A stretch of DNA of 39,635 nt. Source: Parafilimonas sp. (lineage in GTDB: Bacteria > Bacteroidota > Bacteroidia > Chitinophagales > Chitinophagaceae). How positions within the stretch are numbered: the first letter of the stretch is position 1; each line of letters begins with the position of its first letter. The stretch covers positions 1-39,635 of the forward strand of contig JAICKT010000001.1 of assembly GCA_025927795.1 (NCBI GenBank), read 5' to 3'. Below, piece by piece: positions 1-7,120 of this stretch. The notes below the pieces were generated by a model. It was not told where the DNA came from. It worked only from the letters and a program-made list of their open reading frames with translations, and did no database searches. A program made the position numbers and the translations under genes.

Positions 1-1082
1 GTTACGCCGCCTGCATTTAAATACATATCCGGAATTACCAGTATTCCTTTTTTTATAAACACTTCATCTGCTTCAGGACTTAATGGTCCGTTCGCAGCTT
101 CGCCAATTATTTTTGCTTTTATACGATCGGCGTTACTTGCATTAATAACATTTTCAAGTGCTGCAGGAATTAAAATATCGCATTCAAGTTCCAAAGCATC
201 AACGCTGTTTTCTATATTCTTCGCACCGGGAAAATTTAAGATTGATTTATTCTGTTTTCTATGCTGAAAAACTTCTTCTTCATTCAACCCATTTTCATTA
301 AATATTGCGCCCTCAAATTCTGCAATGGCAATTACTTTAGCGCCATGTTCTCTGAAAAATTTTGCGGTATGATAGCCTACATTTCCCAAACCCTGTACTA
401 TAACACGTTTATCTTTTACACCTGTTGGTAATCCAATTTTCTGCATTACATCAGGCGTATTGCATACTTCGCGAACGCCATAAAAAACGCCTAAGCCTGT
501 AGCTTCTTTTCTGCCTCTTACACCACCTTGTGTAACGGGTTTCCCGGTAACACATCCCATTGCATCTACTTCGCCCGGATGCATGGCTGTATATGTATCA
601 AGTATCCACGCCATTTCTCTTTCACCTGTTCCATAATCGGGGGCAGGTACATCTGTTCCCGGGCCGATATAATTTTTCTTTACTAATTCAGATGTATAAC
701 GACGTGTAATTTTTTGTAACTCAAATGTGCTGTAATTGCGGGGATTTATTTTGATGCCGCCTTTTGCACCGCCAAACGGAACATTTACAATGGCACATTT
801 ATACGTCATCAACGCCGCTAATGCCATTACTTCATCCTGGTTTACTTCTTCACTAAAACGAATGCCGCCTTTACAAGGTGTTTTATGATGTGAGTGTTGC
901 GCACGATATGCTTCAATTACTTCAATTGTTCCATCATCTCTGCGTATTGGAAACTTCATTTTATAAACTGCGTTGCAAGCTTTTATCTGTTCAAGAATTC
1001 CATTCTCCCATTTTGTAAATTTTGATGCCTTGTCAAAACTTTTGGTTACACTTTCAAAAAAATTATACTGTTGGTCTGCCAT
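1..1082 (-). CDS. Glu/Leu/Phe/Val dehydrogenase, C-terminally cut by the window edge
   Basis: The minus-strand frame opens at ATG 1082 (MADQQYNFFESVTKSFDKAS) and stays open to base 1, so about 360 residues are visible and the C-terminus lies outside the window. The family reversibly deaminates glutamate or a branched-chain amino acid with NAD(P). Visible landmarks are HHKTPCKGGIRF (substrate-binding Lys region), PFGGAKGG with the catalytic Lys, a TDVPAPDYGTG stretch, and the Rossmann motif VQGLGNVGYHTAKFF. The usual family length is about 410-470 residues, so roughly 50-110 are missing. It lies downstream of ccmD on the same strand after a 149-bp gap and may have its own promoter. The family call is secure. 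Glutamate against leucine specificity cannot be decided from this fragment. Confidence 0.93.
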   Translation of the reverse strand, partial: MADQQYNFFESVTKSFDKASKFTKWENGILEQIKACNAVYKMKFPIRRDDGTIEVIEAYRAQHSHHKTPCKGGIRFSEEVNQDEVMALAALMTYKCAIVNVPFGGAKGGIKINPRNYSTFELQKITRRYTSELVKKNYIGPGTDVPAPDYGTGEREMAWILDTYTAMHPGEVDAMGCVTGKPVTQGGVRGRKEATGLGVFYGVREVCNTPDVMQKIGLPTGVKDKRVIVQGLGNVGYHTAKFFREHGAKVIAIAEFEGAIFNENGLNEEEVFQHRKQNKSILNFPGAKNIENSVDALELECDILIPAALENVINASNADRIKAKIIGEAANGPLSPEADEVFIKKGILVIPDMYLNAGGV

Positions 1083-1231
1083 CGTTAGATATTTATTAGT
1101 TATAAATTATGATGTGTTTTTTTTCTTGTGAGGTGAGAAGTCAAAAATAAAATTCACTAACATTTGCTCCTCACGTTTTAAGTTTTACTTCTTTACTAAT
1201 GAACGTTCGTTGTTTTTATTTTGAAAAAAAA

Positions 1232-1468
1232 TTACTCTTTATCTGTTTCGCCTTTTTCTATTTTGCTTATTTTTCTGTCAAGATTTATAAGATAGATAAA
1301 TAAGCCAATTACGATTACTACTACAACTGACATCACTACAAAAATTTTCCCGTTGCTGTTCATAAAATCTGTTGGCTCTTCTTTTGAATAATTCATTTGT
1401 TGTGCATAACTGCATGCAATTATTAAACTAAACAAAATAAGAAGTAATGATTTTTTTTGATTAAGCAC
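1232..1468 (-). CDS. CcmD-like small membrane protein
   Basis: A 78-residue protein with a GTG start that overlaps the last 8 bases of ccmC, which suggests translational coupling. An N-terminal hydrophobic stretch (residues 7-22, ending ACSYAQQ) looks like a signal peptide. A second hydrophobic segment at about residues 43-61 is followed by a charged cytoplasmic tail (NLDRKISKIEKGETDKE). CcmD is a small tail-type membrane protein that helps release holo-CcmE from the CcmABC heme exporter, and the position directly after ccmC supports that role. Sequence conservation in CcmD is low, so the call rests mainly on size, topology and neighbour. The Bacteroidota form with a cleavable signal peptide differs from the proteobacterial one. 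Confidence 0.72.
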   Translation of the reverse strand: MLNQKKSLLLILFSLIIACSYAQQMNYSKEEPTDFMNSNGKIFVVMSVVVVIVIGLFIYLINLDRKISKIEKGETDKE

Positions 1469-2141
1469 GGCTAAGTATTTTTTCTTTATAATTCTGTAAT
1501 CTTATGCGTAAAGTTGCAATCCAAACACCCAATAAAATCCATCCTATAATTGCTGGTAAGAAAACACCTTCCATTTCCGGTGTTGTATCATTTGGATTTA
1601 AACCGGGATTACCCTGGCTGCCTTGTCCGCCCGGATGCAATGATTCTGTAAGTCTTGGTAATATCCAAATGGTTGGAAACAACATAGCAAACGCAAAAAT
1701 ATTATATACGGCACTTAATCTTGCACGTTTTGCTTCATCTGTTACAGAACCTCTTAAAACAAAATAAGCAAGATAAATTAGCAACGCAATGGCAGCTCCA
1801 TTTTGTTTAGGATCACCGCTCCAGGGTTTGCCCCATTGATAGTTTGCCCATATAGCGCCGGTTATTAAACCAAGTATTCCAAATACAAGACCTGTACGCG
1901 CAAATTCAAGTGAATAAGTATCGTAAACAGGTTTGGGATTTGCAAGAAATCTTATCGCATAAATTACTGATACAATAAATAGTGTTTGCATGCAAAACCA
2001 CATCGGCACATGAAAAAAAAGATTGCGAACTGTTTGCTGCATTCTGCCATCAAGAACCGGAATTTTTACAAGAAAGCCATACGTGCATGTGTATATCAAC
2101 AAAACAAAACTTAATATTTTCCACCACCAGTTTTTAAGCAT
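1461..2141 (-). CDS. ccmC: Cytochrome c biogenesis protein CcmC/CcsA family (heme handling)
   Basis: A 226-residue polytopic membrane protein with about six hydrophobic segments. It carries the tryptophan-rich heme-handling motif in the variant form WGKPWSGDPKQNG (from W103). Two histidines suited to heme ligation flank it: His44 in FFHVPMWF and His169 in ESLHPGG. CcmC presents heme to the chaperone CcmE during cytochrome c maturation in the periplasm. ccmD overlaps its 3' end and ccmB lies 188 bp upstream on the same strand. The ATPase ccmA is not in the window. The ATG at 2141 is the only good start. The CcmC/CcsA superfamily call is firm, and CcmC rather than CcsA is favoured by length and the flanking ccmB and ccmD. 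Confidence 0.9.
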   Translation of the reverse strand: MLKNWWWKILSFVLLIYTCTYGFLVKIPVLDGRMQQTVRNLFFHVPMWFCMQTLFIVSVIYAIRFLANPKPVYDTYSLEFARTGLVFGILGLITGAIWANYQWGKPWSGDPKQNGAAIALLIYLAYFVLRGSVTDEAKRARLSAVYNIFAFAMLFPTIWILPRLTESLHPGGQGSQGNPGLNPNDTTPEMEGVFLPAIIGWILLGVWIATLRIRLQNYKEKILSRA

Positions 2142-2261
2142 GCATGTATTTTAAAGATTGATGAAGGGCTCATCTTTCTGCGCCGCAAAATTAGGGTAAA
2201 CGTTATCAAAAGATGACAATAAATATTAATAGTTTATTTAAAAATACTTTAGTTAAAGAAA

Positions 2262-2313
2262 TTCACGCAAAGAATTTAAGTAAGCAAAGGCGCGTAAAAC
2301 TTTTGAAACTTTG
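2262..2313. repeat. Degenerate GCAAAG-type intergenic repeat
   Basis: The gap between ccmC and ccmB holds spaced copies of GCAAAG-like words (ACGCAAAGAAT, AAGCAAAGGCGCG) followed by the inverted word ACTTTGC. It resembles the low-complexity intergenic repeats built on CGCAAAG that are common in Bacteroidota genomes. No coding potential was seen. This is a weak, pattern-based call. Confidence 0.3.
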
Positions 2314-2329
2314 CATCTTATCGTGAAAC

Positions 2330-2992
2330 TCAATCTCTCCACAAAAAAGGAAACAAAATAATTGAAAGCAGTATTATTAAAATATCAAAACAAAATAATA
2401 ATAAAACCATTTGCCACCAGCCGGTTTGTATCGCATCACTAAACGCTTTGTTTGAAATTTTTCCTAACAATAATAGCTGCGGTACAATAACAGGAAAACC
2501 CATTATCGCCATCAATGCTGCCTGTTGTTGTGCCTTTGCTGCAATCGCTGCAAGAAATGTAAATACAAAACTTAATCCAACAGAACCTAAAAAACCAATC
2601 AATAAAAATTGAAAGAAATGTACAAGCGGGTTACCAAGCAATAAAACAAAAATCAGTAAAGTAAGCAAGCTCATCAATAACATTAAAACTGCATTGAAAA
2701 TAAGTTTGGCAAGTATGTAATTTAAAGCGCCGGAAATTGTATAGTAGTATAACATTCTGCCTTTGCTATCCTGCAAAAAACTTTTTGCAACTGCATTAAC
2801 AGCTACAAATAATTGTACTATCCAAAACAACGCATTCCATATTTCGTTTTCAGGTTGCCCGGTTGAAAGATAAATTATAAAAACGGTTGAGGCAACATAC
2901 AACAACACGCCATAAAATGTGTATTGCTGGCGTGTTTCAAGTAAAATATCTTTCTTAACCAGTGTAATTATTTGTTTTGATGAATAACTCAT
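2330..2992 (-). CDS. ccmB: Heme exporter subunit CcmB (ABC permease)
   Basis: CcmB is the membrane subunit of the CcmAB(C) ABC complex that drives heme delivery to CcmE for cytochrome c maturation. The protein has about six transmembrane segments and starts MSYSSKQIITLVKKDILLE, followed by TRQQYTFYGVLLYVASTVF, a typical CcmB N-terminus. I place the start at ATG 2992, giving 220 residues, which matches the usual CcmB length. A longer in-frame reading would begin at a TTG (3028), but that TTG and the following TATATTTG look like the promoter itself. The gene lies divergent from pdhA and upstream of ccmC. The ATPase partner ccmA is absent from this window and must be encoded elsewhere. Confidence 0.88.
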   Translation of the reverse strand: MSYSSKQIITLVKKDILLETRQQYTFYGVLLYVASTVFIIYLSTGQPENEIWNALFWIVQLFVAVNAVAKSFLQDSKGRMLYYYTISGALNYILAKLIFNAVLMLLMSLLTLLIFVLLLGNPLVHFFQFLLIGFLGSVGLSFVFTFLAAIAAKAQQQAALMAIMGFPVIVPQLLLLGKISNKAFSDAIQTGWWQMVLLLFCFDILIILLSIILFPFLWRD

Positions 2993-3000
2993 TGCCTGCA

Positions 3001-3028
3001 CAAATATATCCCGCAAATTTTTTATCAA
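3001..3028 (-). promoter_or_regulatory. Bacteroidota-type promoter of ccmB
   Basis: On the minus strand, TTG (3028-3026) is followed after 17 bases by TATATTTG (3008-3001), a perfect TAnnTTTG -7 element. Transcription would begin near 2995, only a few bases before ATG 2992. This supports the shorter ccmB start and implies a very short leader. Confidence 0.5.
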
Positions 3029-3070
3029 TCGTTATGCAATACAACTTTACACAGTAAGATTTTTTGCGCT

Positions 3071-3078
3071 TATATTTG
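3071..3078 (+). promoter_or_regulatory. Bacteroidota -7 promoter element of pdhA
   Basis: TATATTTG matches the TAnnTTTG -7 consensus exactly. A TTTA word 21 bases upstream (3046-3049) could serve as a weak -33 element. Transcription would begin near 3084, which leaves the GTG at 3097, not the TTG at 3064, as the usable start of pdhA. Confidence 0.45.
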
Positions 3079-3096
3079 CGACTCAAAATTTTTGTA

Positions 3097-4092
3097 GTGC
3101 CTGTAAAATTTACAAAAGAAACTTACTTATACTGGTATGAACTTATGCAACTCATTCGCCAGTTTGAGCTTAAGGCAGAAGAGATGTATAAAATGGCCGG
3201 AAAAATTCGCGGTTTCTTTCATGCGTATGTTGGTCAGGAAGCAATTGCAGCGGGATGTATGACGGCGACAAGACAGGAAGATATTTTTATAACTGCTTAT
3301 CGCGATCATGGGCTTGCACTTGCAAAAGGTGCCAGTGCAAATGCATGTATGGCTGAGTTATATGGCAAAGCAACCGGACTTGCAAAAGGTAAAGGCGGCA
3401 GTATGCACTTCTTTAGTAAAGAACATTTTTTTTATGGTGGTCATGGAATTGTTGGTGGGCAAATTGGAGTAGGTGCGGGTATTGCTTTTGCTGAAGATTA
3501 TAAAGGCACAGATAATGTGGTGCTTTGTTTTTTTGGTGATGGTGCGGCAAGGCAAGGTGTGCTTCACGAAACATTCAACATGGCTATGTTGTGGAAGTTG
3601 CCTGTAATTTTTATTTGTGAAAATAATAATTATGCAATGGGTACTTCAGTAGAAAGAACATCTAATGTGGTTGATATTTATAAACTGGCTGATGCTTATG
3701 AAATGCCTGGTGATAAAGTGGATGGAATGAGTGCAGAAGCTGTGCATGATTCTATTACACGTGCAGTAAAACGTGCAAGAGAAAAAGGCGGACCTACATT
3801 ACTTGAAATGAAAACCTATCGTTATAAAGGGCATTCAATTTCAGACCCGGGAAAATACCGTTCAAAAGAAGAACTGGAAGAATACAGAGGCAAAGACCCA
3901 ATCACATTAGTTTTAAAAACGATAAAGACAAATAATTTTGCAAGCGACGAAGAAATAAAAGCGATTGATGATCGTATTGCAAATATTGTTGAAGAAGCCG
4001 TAAAGTTTGCAGAAGAAAGCCCGTTGCCGGATGATGCTGAAGTAATAAAAGATGTATATGCTGATAAAAATTATCCTTTTATTGTTGACTAA
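3097..4092 (+). CDS. pdhA: Pyruvate dehydrogenase E1 component, alpha subunit
   Basis: The E1 alpha subunit binds thiamine diphosphate and decarboxylates pyruvate within the cytoplasmic pyruvate dehydrogenase complex. The TDP motif is visible as FFGDGAARQGVLHE followed by ENNNYAMGTS. The E1-alpha signatures GKGGSMHFF, GGHGIVGGQIGVG and YRYKGHSISDPGKYR are intact. I choose GTG 3097 (331 residues, PVKFTKETYLYWYELM). The frame is open to a TTG at 3064, but a -7 promoter element lies inside that extension and the family normally begins close to FTKETYL. No E1-beta, E2 or E3 gene is in the window, so the complex is assembled from separate loci. The gene heads a plus-strand run with the TPR protein and ribH. 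Confidence 0.93.
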   Translation: MPVKFTKETYLYWYELMQLIRQFELKAEEMYKMAGKIRGFFHAYVGQEAIAAGCMTATRQEDIFITAYRDHGLALAKGASANACMAELYGKATGLAKGKGGSMHFFSKEHFFYGGHGIVGGQIGVGAGIAFAEDYKGTDNVVLCFFGDGAARQGVLHETFNMAMLWKLPVIFICENNNYAMGTSVERTSNVVDIYKLADAYEMPGDKVDGMSAEAVHDSITRAVKRAREKGGPTLLEMKTYRYKGHSISDPGKYRSKEELEEYRGKDPITLVLKTIKTNNFASDEEIKAIDDRIANIVEEAVKFAEESPLPDDAEVIKDVYADKNYPFIVD

Positions 4093-4128
4093 TAATTTTT
4101 AATATCAATTTAAATTTTCAATTTATTT

Positions 4129-4821
4129 ATGGCTGAAACAAAAAAGCACCAGGCAAGTGGTGACGATATAATTTTAAGAGCAAAGGGCTTCTGGACAAAA
4201 AATCAAAAGCCGATTTCAATTGTTCTGGTTGTTATTGTAGTTTTAGTTGGTGGCTGGTATGTTTATAATAATTATGTAGTTGCTCCAAAAGAACAGGAAG
4301 CTGAAAAAACGATGTTTAAAGCAGAAGAATATTTTCGCCAGGATTCTTTAAAACTTGCTTTAAATGGCGATCAATTCAATCGCGGTTTTGTTTACGTGAT
4401 TAATAATTATGGTTCTACAAAAGCCGGCAATCTTGCAAAATATTATGCAGGTGTTTGCTATTTAAGAACGAGCGATTTTAATAAGGCAGTTCAGTATTTA
4501 AAAGATTTCAGCACCAATGCAAAACAAATTCAAATGATGGCTTATGGCGCTTTAGGCGATGCATACAGTGAGCTGAATAAAAATGATGATGCAATAAATT
4601 ATTATAAAAAAGCAGCTAATGAATTTACTGATGATGTAACCATGAGCAGTGAGTATTTATTTCGTGCTGCATTAAAGCTTGAAACGCTCGGCAAGAATAG
4701 TGAAGCATTGCAATTATATAAAGAGTTGAAAGAAAAATATCCAAACACAGAAAGAGGTTATTCTGCTGATAAATATATTTATCGTTTAAGCATTATTCCA
4801 AATGATTTTAGCGTAAAATAA
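4129..4821 (+). CDS. Membrane-anchored tetratricopeptide repeat protein
   Basis: A 230-residue protein with a short cytoplasmic N-terminus, one strong transmembrane segment at residues 29-48 (ISIVLVVIVVLVGGWYVYNN) and a C-terminal TPR region. Repeat-like helices include AGNLAKYYAGVCYLRTSDFN, AYGALGDAYSELNKNDDAIN and LYKELKEKYPNTERGYSADK. The layout resembles YfgM/YbgF-like scaffold proteins that act at the periplasmic face of the inner membrane, but the exact partner cannot be named. It sits 36 bp after pdhA, and its stop codon is followed directly by the ATG of ribH (TAAATG), so the two are almost certainly co-transcribed. The ATG at 4129 is the natural start. TPR architecture is confident and the biological role is unknown. 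Confidence 0.8.
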   Translation: MAETKKHQASGDDIILRAKGFWTKNQKPISIVLVVIVVLVGGWYVYNNYVVAPKEQEAEKTMFKAEEYFRQDSLKLALNGDQFNRGFVYVINNYGSTKAGNLAKYYAGVCYLRTSDFNKAVQYLKDFSTNAKQIQMMAYGALGDAYSELNKNDDAINYYKKAANEFTDDVTMSSEYLFRAALKLETLGKNSEALQLYKELKEKYPNTERGYSADKYIYRLSIIPNDFSVK

Positions 4822-5304
4822 ATGGCTACAAAAGGAAATAACGCATTACACAAAGGCATCCCAAAACTAAAGGATGCCTTTGTTCTTATTGTAAAAACAG
4901 AATGGAATAAAAACATCGTTGATAAGCTTGAGTCCGGTGCAATAAATATTTTCAAACAAAATAATATTGGTTCTAAAACTTTGATTGTGCCCGGCGCTTT
5001 TGAAATTTCTTTTGCGATAAAATCTTATGCAGAAAGCAATCAAAAAAAAGCAGATGCATTTATCGCATTCGGCACGATTATAAAAGGCGATACACCGCAT
5101 TTCGATTATGTGTGTAAAGCTGTAACCGATGGCGTTTTATCTTTAAATATGTTACTTGATGTACCTGTAATTTTTGGTGTGTTGACAGTGAACGATGAAC
5201 AACAGGCTTTGGATAGAGTAGGAGGTAAGCAAGGCAACAAAGGTGAAGAAGCTGCCATCACTGCTATTAAGATGATTGCATTAAATAAAAAATTAAAGAA
5301 ATAA
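4822..5304 (+). CDS. ribH: 6,7-dimethyl-8-ribityllumazine synthase
   Basis: Lumazine synthase condenses 5-amino-6-ribitylamino-uracil with 3,4-dihydroxy-2-butanone 4-phosphate in the penultimate step of riboflavin synthesis. The 160-residue protein has the standard length and the family motifs: PGAFEI at residues 57-62, FGTIIKGDTPHFDYV with the catalytic His93, and GVLTVNDEQQALDRVGGKQG near the C-terminus, which contacts phosphate and the ribityl chain. It starts immediately after the stop of the TPR gene. No other rib genes are in the window, so this is an isolated pathway member. No FMN riboswitch was seen upstream. Confidence 0.96.
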   Translation: MATKGNNALHKGIPKLKDAFVLIVKTEWNKNIVDKLESGAINIFKQNNIGSKTLIVPGAFEISFAIKSYAESNQKKADAFIAFGTIIKGDTPHFDYVCKAVTDGVLSLNMLLDVPVIFGVLTVNDEQQALDRVGGKQGNKGEEAAITAIKMIALNKKLKK

Positions 5305-5307
5305 ATT

Positions 5308-5319
5308 CCCCTTTAGGGG
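5308..5319. other. Short G/C hairpin between ribH and the LutA-like gene
   Basis: CCCCTTTAGGGG forms a 4-bp GC stem with a 4-base loop in the 24-bp gap between the two genes. A further GGGG follows just before ATG 5329. It lacks a T-tract, so it is more likely a small spacer hairpin or an mRNA-processing or translation element than a terminator. Confidence 0.35.
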
Positions 5320-5328
5320 ATATGGGGC

Positions 5329-6045
5329 ATGAACGTTCAAATTTTTATACCATGTTTTGTTGATCAGCTTTATCCAACGGTTGCCTTTAATATGGTAAAG
5401 GTTTTGGAGAAAGCAGGTTGCAGTGTTACATACAATACCAATCAAACATGTTGCGGACAGCCGGCTTTTAATGCAGGTTTTTGGGGCGAAGCAAAAGACA
5501 TTTGTCAAAAATTTTTAAAAGATTTTAATGGCGATGAATACATAGTTGCGCCCAGCGCAAGCTGTGTGGGTTTTGTAAGAAATTATTATGAAAGGCTGTT
5601 TGAGAATTCTATACATCAAACGGAAATAAAAAAAATAAGAACACGCATTTTTGAGTTGAGTGATTTTTTGGTAAACGTTTTAAACTTTACAAATTTTAAT
5701 GCAAGTCTGAATGCAGTTGCTACATATCATGATAGCTGCGCTGCTTTGCGCGAATGCAATCTTAAAAAAGAACCGCGCATACTTTTAAATAATGTTGAAG
5801 GTTTACAATTAATTGAAATGAACGATGTGGAAACCTGTTGTGGTTTCGGCGGAACTTTTGCCGTAAAGTTTGAACCGATAAGCATTGCCATGGGCGATCA
5901 AAAAGTTACCAATGCACAAGAAACAAAAGCAGAATATATCATCAGTACAGATATGAGTTGTTTAATGCACATTGATGGTGTTATAAAGAATAAACAATCC
6001 TCTTTAAAAGTTTTACATCTTGCAGACGTGCTGGCTAATTTTTAA
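5329..6045 (+). CDS. LutA/YkgE-like (Fe-S)-binding oxidoreductase subunit, two CCG domains
   Basis: A 238-residue cytoplasmic protein built from two cysteine-rich CCG domains. Each half has a Cys-Cys-Gly motif: TCCGQPAFNAG in the N-terminal half and TCCGFGGTF in the C-terminal half, each accompanied by a further cysteine (PSASCVGF, HDSCAALREC). This is the layout of LutA/YkgE, the small subunit of the LutABC L-lactate oxidation complex, and of heterodisulfide-reductase-like Fe-S subunits. LutB and LutC are not adjacent, which is unusual for a dedicated lactate-utilisation operon, so the substrate is uncertain. A related CCG tandem forms the C-terminus of the large FAD/Fe-S protein at 31287-34478. 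Start ATG 5329 follows a GGGG-rich leader. Confidence 0.85.
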   Translation: MNVQIFIPCFVDQLYPTVAFNMVKVLEKAGCSVTYNTNQTCCGQPAFNAGFWGEAKDICQKFLKDFNGDEYIVAPSASCVGFVRNYYERLFENSIHQTEIKKIRTRIFELSDFLVNVLNFTNFNASLNAVATYHDSCAALRECNLKKEPRILLNNVEGLQLIEMNDVETCCGFGGTFAVKFEPISIAMGDQKVTNAQETKAEYIISTDMSCLMHIDGVIKNKQSSLKVLHLADVLANF

Positions 6046-6054
6046 TTTTGTTGT

Positions 6055-7080
6055 GTGAAATATCAGCCCGGCGACGATATATTAATACTGCACACAAAAG
6101 AAGAAGGAAAAGTTGTAGAAATTCTCAACAAAAATATGTTGCTTGTTGAAGTGCGTGGTGTTCGGTTTCCTGTTTACATAGATCAAATTGATTTTCCTTA
6201 TTTCAATCGTTTCACAAATAAAAAAGAATCGGCTCCAAAAAAAACATCTAAAAAATATATTGATGATGTGCCAAAAGAAAAATCTTCAATAGCGTCAATA
6301 AAAAAGGATGAAGGTGTTTGGCTTTCTTTAATTCCAAAATTTACATTGGACGATTTTAATGAGGAAGTTGTTGAACTGTTTAAACTATATCTTATAAATA
6401 ATACTTCGGTTGGTTATAAATTTCAATATCAACAATTATTTTTTGGTGATGAAGATTTTGAATTGAAAGGAGAAATATTATCAAACAGGGATTTTTATTT
6501 GCACGATATTCCGTTCAGCGATTTTAATGATAATCCTTCATTCAATTTTGATTTCAGTTTAATAACAACTGATAAAACCAAAGCAGATCATTATGAAGCA
6601 TCCATCAAACTAAAACCAAAGCAATTGTTTCAGCGTATTGAAACAATGAAACAAAAAAATGAACCTACAATTGTTTTTAAACTATTTGATCAATACCCGC
6701 AAAAACAAGCTGAGGAAAAAGTTGAAGTGCCTGAAATAATTCATAAAAAATATAAAGCTTATGAAGCTGGAAAAATTCGTGAGCATTTAGAACCTGCAAG
6801 AACAGTTATTGATTTGCATATTGAAAAGTTATCGGATGATTGGCAACGCTTGAGCAATTTTGAAATTTTCACAATACAATTAAAGGAATTTGAAAAATGG
6901 TATGATCTTGCAGTAGCGCATCATCAGCCAAACTTAATTGTAATACATGGCGTTGGTACAGGCAAGTTGCGTGATGAAATTCATGATATTCTTAAAACAA
7001 AAAAAGAAGTAAGAACATTCGTTAATCAATATCATCCAAACTTTGGATACGGCGCCACCGAAATTTATTTTAATAGTTAA
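6055..7080 (+). CDS. DUF2027 and Smr domain protein (MutS2-like C-terminus)
   Basis: A 341-residue protein. The N-terminal 50 residues (GDDILILHTKEEGKVVEILN) resemble the small beta domain seen in MutS2-related proteins. The middle part matches the DUF2027 type of Bacteroidota. The C-terminal 85 residues are an Smr domain with the DLHIEKL motif and the nuclease loop VIHGVGTGKLRDEI. Smr domains act as endonucleases on nucleic acids, and MutS2-type Smr proteins function in recombination control or ribosome rescue. Which applies here is unknown. GTG 6055 lies 9 bases after the preceding stop, and the family begins with this exact MKY-GD pattern, so the start is firm. It ends convergent with kup. 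Confidence 0.85.
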   Translation: MKYQPGDDILILHTKEEGKVVEILNKNMLLVEVRGVRFPVYIDQIDFPYFNRFTNKKESAPKKTSKKYIDDVPKEKSSIASIKKDEGVWLSLIPKFTLDDFNEEVVELFKLYLINNTSVGYKFQYQQLFFGDEDFELKGEILSNRDFYLHDIPFSDFNDNPSFNFDFSLITTDKTKADHYEASIKLKPKQLFQRIETMKQKNEPTIVFKLFDQYPQKQAEEKVEVPEIIHKKYKAYEAGKIREHLEPARTVIDLHIEKLSDDWQRLSNFEIFTIQLKEFEKWYDLAVAHHQPNLIVIHGVGTGKLRDEIHDILKTKKEVRTFVNQYHPNFGYGATEIYFNS

Positions 7081-7120
7081 CAGTACATATTTATTAAGGT
7101 TACACATCTCAATATTTTTT

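Noticed and set aside
1125..1180. GTGAGG ... CCTCAC inverted repeat between ccmD and the dehydrogenase gene
   Set aside because: The loop is over 30 bases, and on the coding strand the stem is followed by A residues rather than T, so it is not a terminator.
5329..6045. LutA as part of a lutABC lactate operon
   Set aside because: The neighbours are ribH and an Smr protein. No LutB or LutC is in the window, so only the LutA-like domain structure is claimed.
6043..6050. TAATTTTG as a promoter of the DUF2027-Smr gene
   Set aside because: It matches the -7 motif, but the predicted start would fall inside the GTG start codon, and it overlaps the end of the LutA-like gene in what looks like a continuous operon.
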